Shown here: in pieces, positions 61,190 through 64,000 of the stretch
Position numbering within the stretch: the first letter of the stretch is position 1
How the letters are laid out: each line of letters opens with the position of its first letter
Source: Zantedeschia hybrid cultivar
Taxonomy: Eukaryota; Streptophyta; Magnoliopsida; Alismatales; Araceae
Length of the DNA stretch: 64,000 nt
Assembly (NCBI GenBank): GCA_030544215.1
Contig: JARZZO010000011.1
Coordinates: 1,784,001 to 1,848,000, forward strand
Reading direction: 5' to 3'
Notes under the pieces: model-generated
Databases searched by the model: none
What the model was told of the DNA's origin: nothing
What the model saw: only the letters and a program-made list of their open reading frames with translations
Position numbers and translations under genes: made by a program

Positions 61190-61635
61190 TGAAGAAGTGT
61201 AACACATTGTCAATTAACGTTGTGCATTGATTGCAATTTCCACAACATCGAAAACATGTCCATCAAGTTTAGGAAGTTAAGAGCTCAGACCACTAACAAA
61301 ACTAGGAGCAAAGTCTTGTCTATTATTCCACATGCCGTTTGCTGGAGCATCTGGACGGAGCGCAATGATCCTATATTTCGGGGAAGTAAACCTTACATGG
61401 AGAATACTTGCCTCAGAACAAATCACTTTATTCTTCATTGGAGTAGATTTTTGCTTAAAATTTCTTTATATTGCTTGAGAAGTGAACTTAATCCATACCC
61501 TGTCTGAGTTTTTAATTTTGTTTTTCTTCTTATTAGGAGAGGTACCTCACCTATCCTAATCCCAATTGTACCCCGTCTATTTATGCTTTAATAAAATTGG
61601 TGGTACAATCCACTATTTTATTAAATAAAAAAAAA
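61190..61635 (+). mobile_element. LINE 3' end with A-rich tail
   Basis: IPHAVCWSIWTERNDPIFRG (61324-61383) is the zf-RVT tail and is the same subfamily as the copy at 24040-25745 (PHAICWSLWWERNDIVF). The 3' UTR then shows TACCTCACCTATCC, CTATTTATGCTTTAATAAA and ends in TAAATAAAAAAAAAG at 61620-61636. 5' truncated. Confidence 0.8.
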
Positions 61636-62216
61636 GAGCCCTGAAGAAGTTCCGACTTCTGGATATGTTTTTGTACAAATTACGCAGATGTACCTCTGCA
61701 GTTGTCAACCCTCCAGACTTGTTTCATGTATGTATATGTCCTTTTTGTCATAATGAATGTTATACTTGATAAACTGTCCCATGTAACATTATATCTGTAG
61801 CATCCATATTCAATTTGCCCTCCAATCTATGTCCTACATAAGGATGGGCTAAAAGATAGCTGTTTTGTGACGAGACCATACTATTGCATAAGAAAGGATT
61901 GAATGCATTTAATATCGCAAATCAAGGATGCATAGGTATGCAGATACCAGGTACTTTTTCCCCTTGTGTTAATGCCAGTAAAGAAATTAACCATTTTTAT
62001 TTAAAGATGATATAGGATTACCTGGAAAGAAAGTCATAAAAAAAGAAAATATTTGTCCTCAACATCATATACTTGATGCTTGAGTTGCTTTGGTATTGGA
62101 ATTTATGAAGCATCATGTGTGTTTGCATTGAAGATATGTTATTCAGCTGTCTCATTTTTGTTCCCCGGTTCAGAAGATTTGCCATTATCATTTACATGTA
62201 ACTTATCTTTGTGCAG

Positions 62217-62264
62217 GTATTGTGATGGGGATTACTTGCCTTCCAAGCCTGCGGTGATGCATTG
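62217..62264 (+). other. Candidate internal exon of an unrecognised gene
   Basis: Bounded by TTATCTTTGTGCAG at 62216 and GTATGT from 62265. The 48 nt read YCDGDYLPSKPAVMHW when split codons are completed. I cannot assign a family. A second candidate exon is at 63948-63990. Confidence 0.35.
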
Positions 62265-62424
62265 GTATGTATTTACGCCTCGCATACCCTAAAGGCTGAT
62301 GATCGGCTGGTATTATTTCTATACACACATAAATACATGTATGTATGTATGAAGATGGATTTTCTGTTACTAGATAACAGAAAAATTTTCTGCTTTTATC
62401 TTTTCAGCCATTAAATCATGCATG

Positions 62425-63075
62425 TAGGGATGAAAACGGAAAAGGATAACTCGAAATATCCATCCTTATCTGTAGCTTATAGGACACATGATGATATAAA
62501 TTTAAGGATAAGGATAAGGAAACAGTTGTTTCCATATCCTGTAATCCGATTATCCGTCCTTTTATATTTTATATTATAATATTATAATAACATATTTAAG
62601 GAAATGGATTTTGTATTTGATATTATAATATTACAATATAACATATTTATGTAAGCATAAAATCTTAATAAAATTTTGAGAAATGCAGAAGTTAAGGCAT
62701 ACACTTTAATATATACTTATATATGGCATAGTGCTTACCTTCTATATTTATTCTACATGTAGTTAGTAAACTTTTAGTTTACTTTCTTCATAAGTTTGAC
62801 TTTATTATGCTATATGTTCATTCACACGATAAATTTGAAGTTAGAAATAATGCTTGTTTGATGATAATTGCATTTTATATATATGTTGAAAAATTTATAA
62901 TTCAATTTTGTTGTGTAAAAATGTGTGGGTTTATATGTTGTCCAATAATTTTACTTATCCATTTCCGTTAAATTTTTAAGGATAAGGGTAAGACTGAGGA
63001 TATATTTTTTACTTTAAGGATAAAGATAAGAATATAACTATTATCTTCACCGTTAAGTAACCTTTTTCATCCCTA
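62425..63075. mobile_element. Ac/Ds-like non-autonomous hAT element
   Basis: Starts TAGGGATGAAAACGG and ends CCTTTTTCATCCCTA (14 of 15 complementary). Perfect 8-bp target duplication CATGCATG occurs at 62417-62424 and 63076-63083. The terminus matches the Ac/Ds type (YAGGGATGAAA), and subterminal AAACGG is like the Ac transposase-binding motif. Subterminal zones carry GGATAAG word arrays (AAGGATAAGGATAAGG near 62512; AAGGATAAGGGTAAG near 62976). 651 bp, no transposase. Confidence 0.9.
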
Positions 63076-63289
63076 CATGCATGTATTCGATCAAATGGCC
63101 ATTACTTGCACACGGTGTGTATGGCGGGACCCACTGTGTTGTGCTGCCTTCTGCACCACAAGATTCATGTGGGGGAGGGTTGATACCTTGCATCTGTGAT
63201 GGCTTATGAATCGTGAAAATATTCCCTGCAAGTGTGAAAGTGCTGCAGGGAGTAATGGTGTGAGAACTTCTGTCACTTAATTGGTAAAA

Positions 63290-63425
63290 ATATTGGCCAA
63301 AGGATTTGAGAAGCCCACGTCCAGGCTAGAAGGCCTTGCTGCCCGAGATTCTAACCCAGCCTGCTGCACCCAGGTTAAAAAAAAGAAACAGCATAGCCTG
63401 CTGCACCCAGGTTATGCACTGTTTG
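63290..63425. repeat. Short duplicated TGCTGCACCCAGG segment
   Basis: GCCTGCTGCACCCAGGTTA occurs at about 63358 and 63397, separated by an A-rich spacer, possibly the tail of a SINE-like unit. Nothing else is seen between 63084 and 63947. Confidence 0.4.
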
Positions 63426-63947
63426 GATTAAACTAAATCATATGGTCTTAAGAAGATTTGTTAACGAAAATTCTTTCTGTTACTTTTACATACATACATA
63501 CTATTCAACATATCACTTGTTATAAGTGAAATTCAGGCTTGAATATCTGCGAATGATGGTTAACCTTTTACTTGGGGCGTTCTCGGTTACTCATTTGCCA
63601 TGTACAAGACACTTGAACAATGAGCTGCAGATCCAGCAGTCTGCAACTATGCATCTAAATAGCAATACAGAGAAATTCTGTGGGTTGAACACTCAACATA
63701 ACATGACTTGTTTGGCATCCTAGGGCCTGTTTCTGGCAGATTTTATGGGGAATTTTTTTTTTTTTCTGTCTTTTAGGCTTGACACTTTTCTCGTGATGAC
63801 CTGCCATCTTGATCGGCTGTCTGCTTTTTGGTGCCCTTCAGTTCTTTAGATTAAGGGCTAGAATTACAATGGACTCCCATAAAAGTTTTCCCTGACTGAC
63901 TTTCTAGATCTCTGTCAGACATCCACATGCCTTTAATGTGCACCCAG

Positions 63948-63990
63948 GAATTTGTGTTGGATAACGCTACTTGGTCAGATATTTACACAG
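63948..63990 (+). other. Candidate exon at the window edge
   Basis: Between CACCCAG and GTGAGA the 43 nt read EFVLDNATWSDIYT plus one base. Open frame and good splice signals, but short; the product is unknown and might join the candidate exon at 62217. Confidence 0.3.
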
Positions 63991-64000
63991 GTGAGATAAT

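Overview
This is a nuclear window from a flowering plant. It has intron-rich eukaryotic genes with GT-AG splice sites, a cytosolic plant-type GAPDH, a plant ATXR7/SDG25-type histone methyltransferase, L1- and RTE-type LINEs, and many small DNA transposons. The AT-rich background and two introns of about 18 kb suggest a large, repeat-laden genome (a magnoliid, palm-like monocot or basal eudicot would fit). The species cannot be fixed from the sequence.

Layout. (1) 1.5-5.8 kb, minus strand: a complete 12-exon cytosolic GAPDH gene (GAPC, 338 codons) whose exon phases and catalytic Cys/His are intact; a foldback MITE sits in one intron. (2) 5.9-13.6 kb: AT-rich spacer between the two divergent genes, holding MITE-like repeats, a possible LTR remnant and AT-rich direct repeats. 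(3) 13.66-56.5 kb, plus strand: one ATXR7-like SET-domain gene. It has a GC-rich leader exon near 13.7-13.98 kb, a frame-disrupted N-terminal GYF-like block at 15.35-15.54 kb, a GYF exon at 15.9 kb, an intron of 18.07 kb, twelve exons at 34.1-38.4 kb, a second intron of 18.1 kb, and a 22-nt terminal exon at 56.50 kb that supplies the last cysteine of the post-SET zinc site. (4) 57-64 kb: an RTE LINE fragment, hAT-type elements, another LINE tail and two candidate exons of an unrecognised gene.

The two giant introns are mobile-element sinks. The second holds a nearly full-length antisense L1-type LINE (39.3-44.8 kb) flanked by 15-bp target duplications and dead by mutation.

The most interesting pattern is a set of short non-autonomous elements that I resolved by their ends. 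They have CA-starting termini, inverted repeats, 8-bp target duplications (hAT-like), and arms built almost wholly from one short self-complementary word: TACCGG/TATCGG (four copies), GACTCG (two copies), GCCTAGGCG (one copy). An Ac-like element with GGATAAG word arrays has the same boundary logic. The first two families share most of their terminal sequence although their internal words differ, as if a common end had been coupled to different expandable words. They are nested in LINEs and tandem repeats, so they are real insertions and not simple microsatellites.
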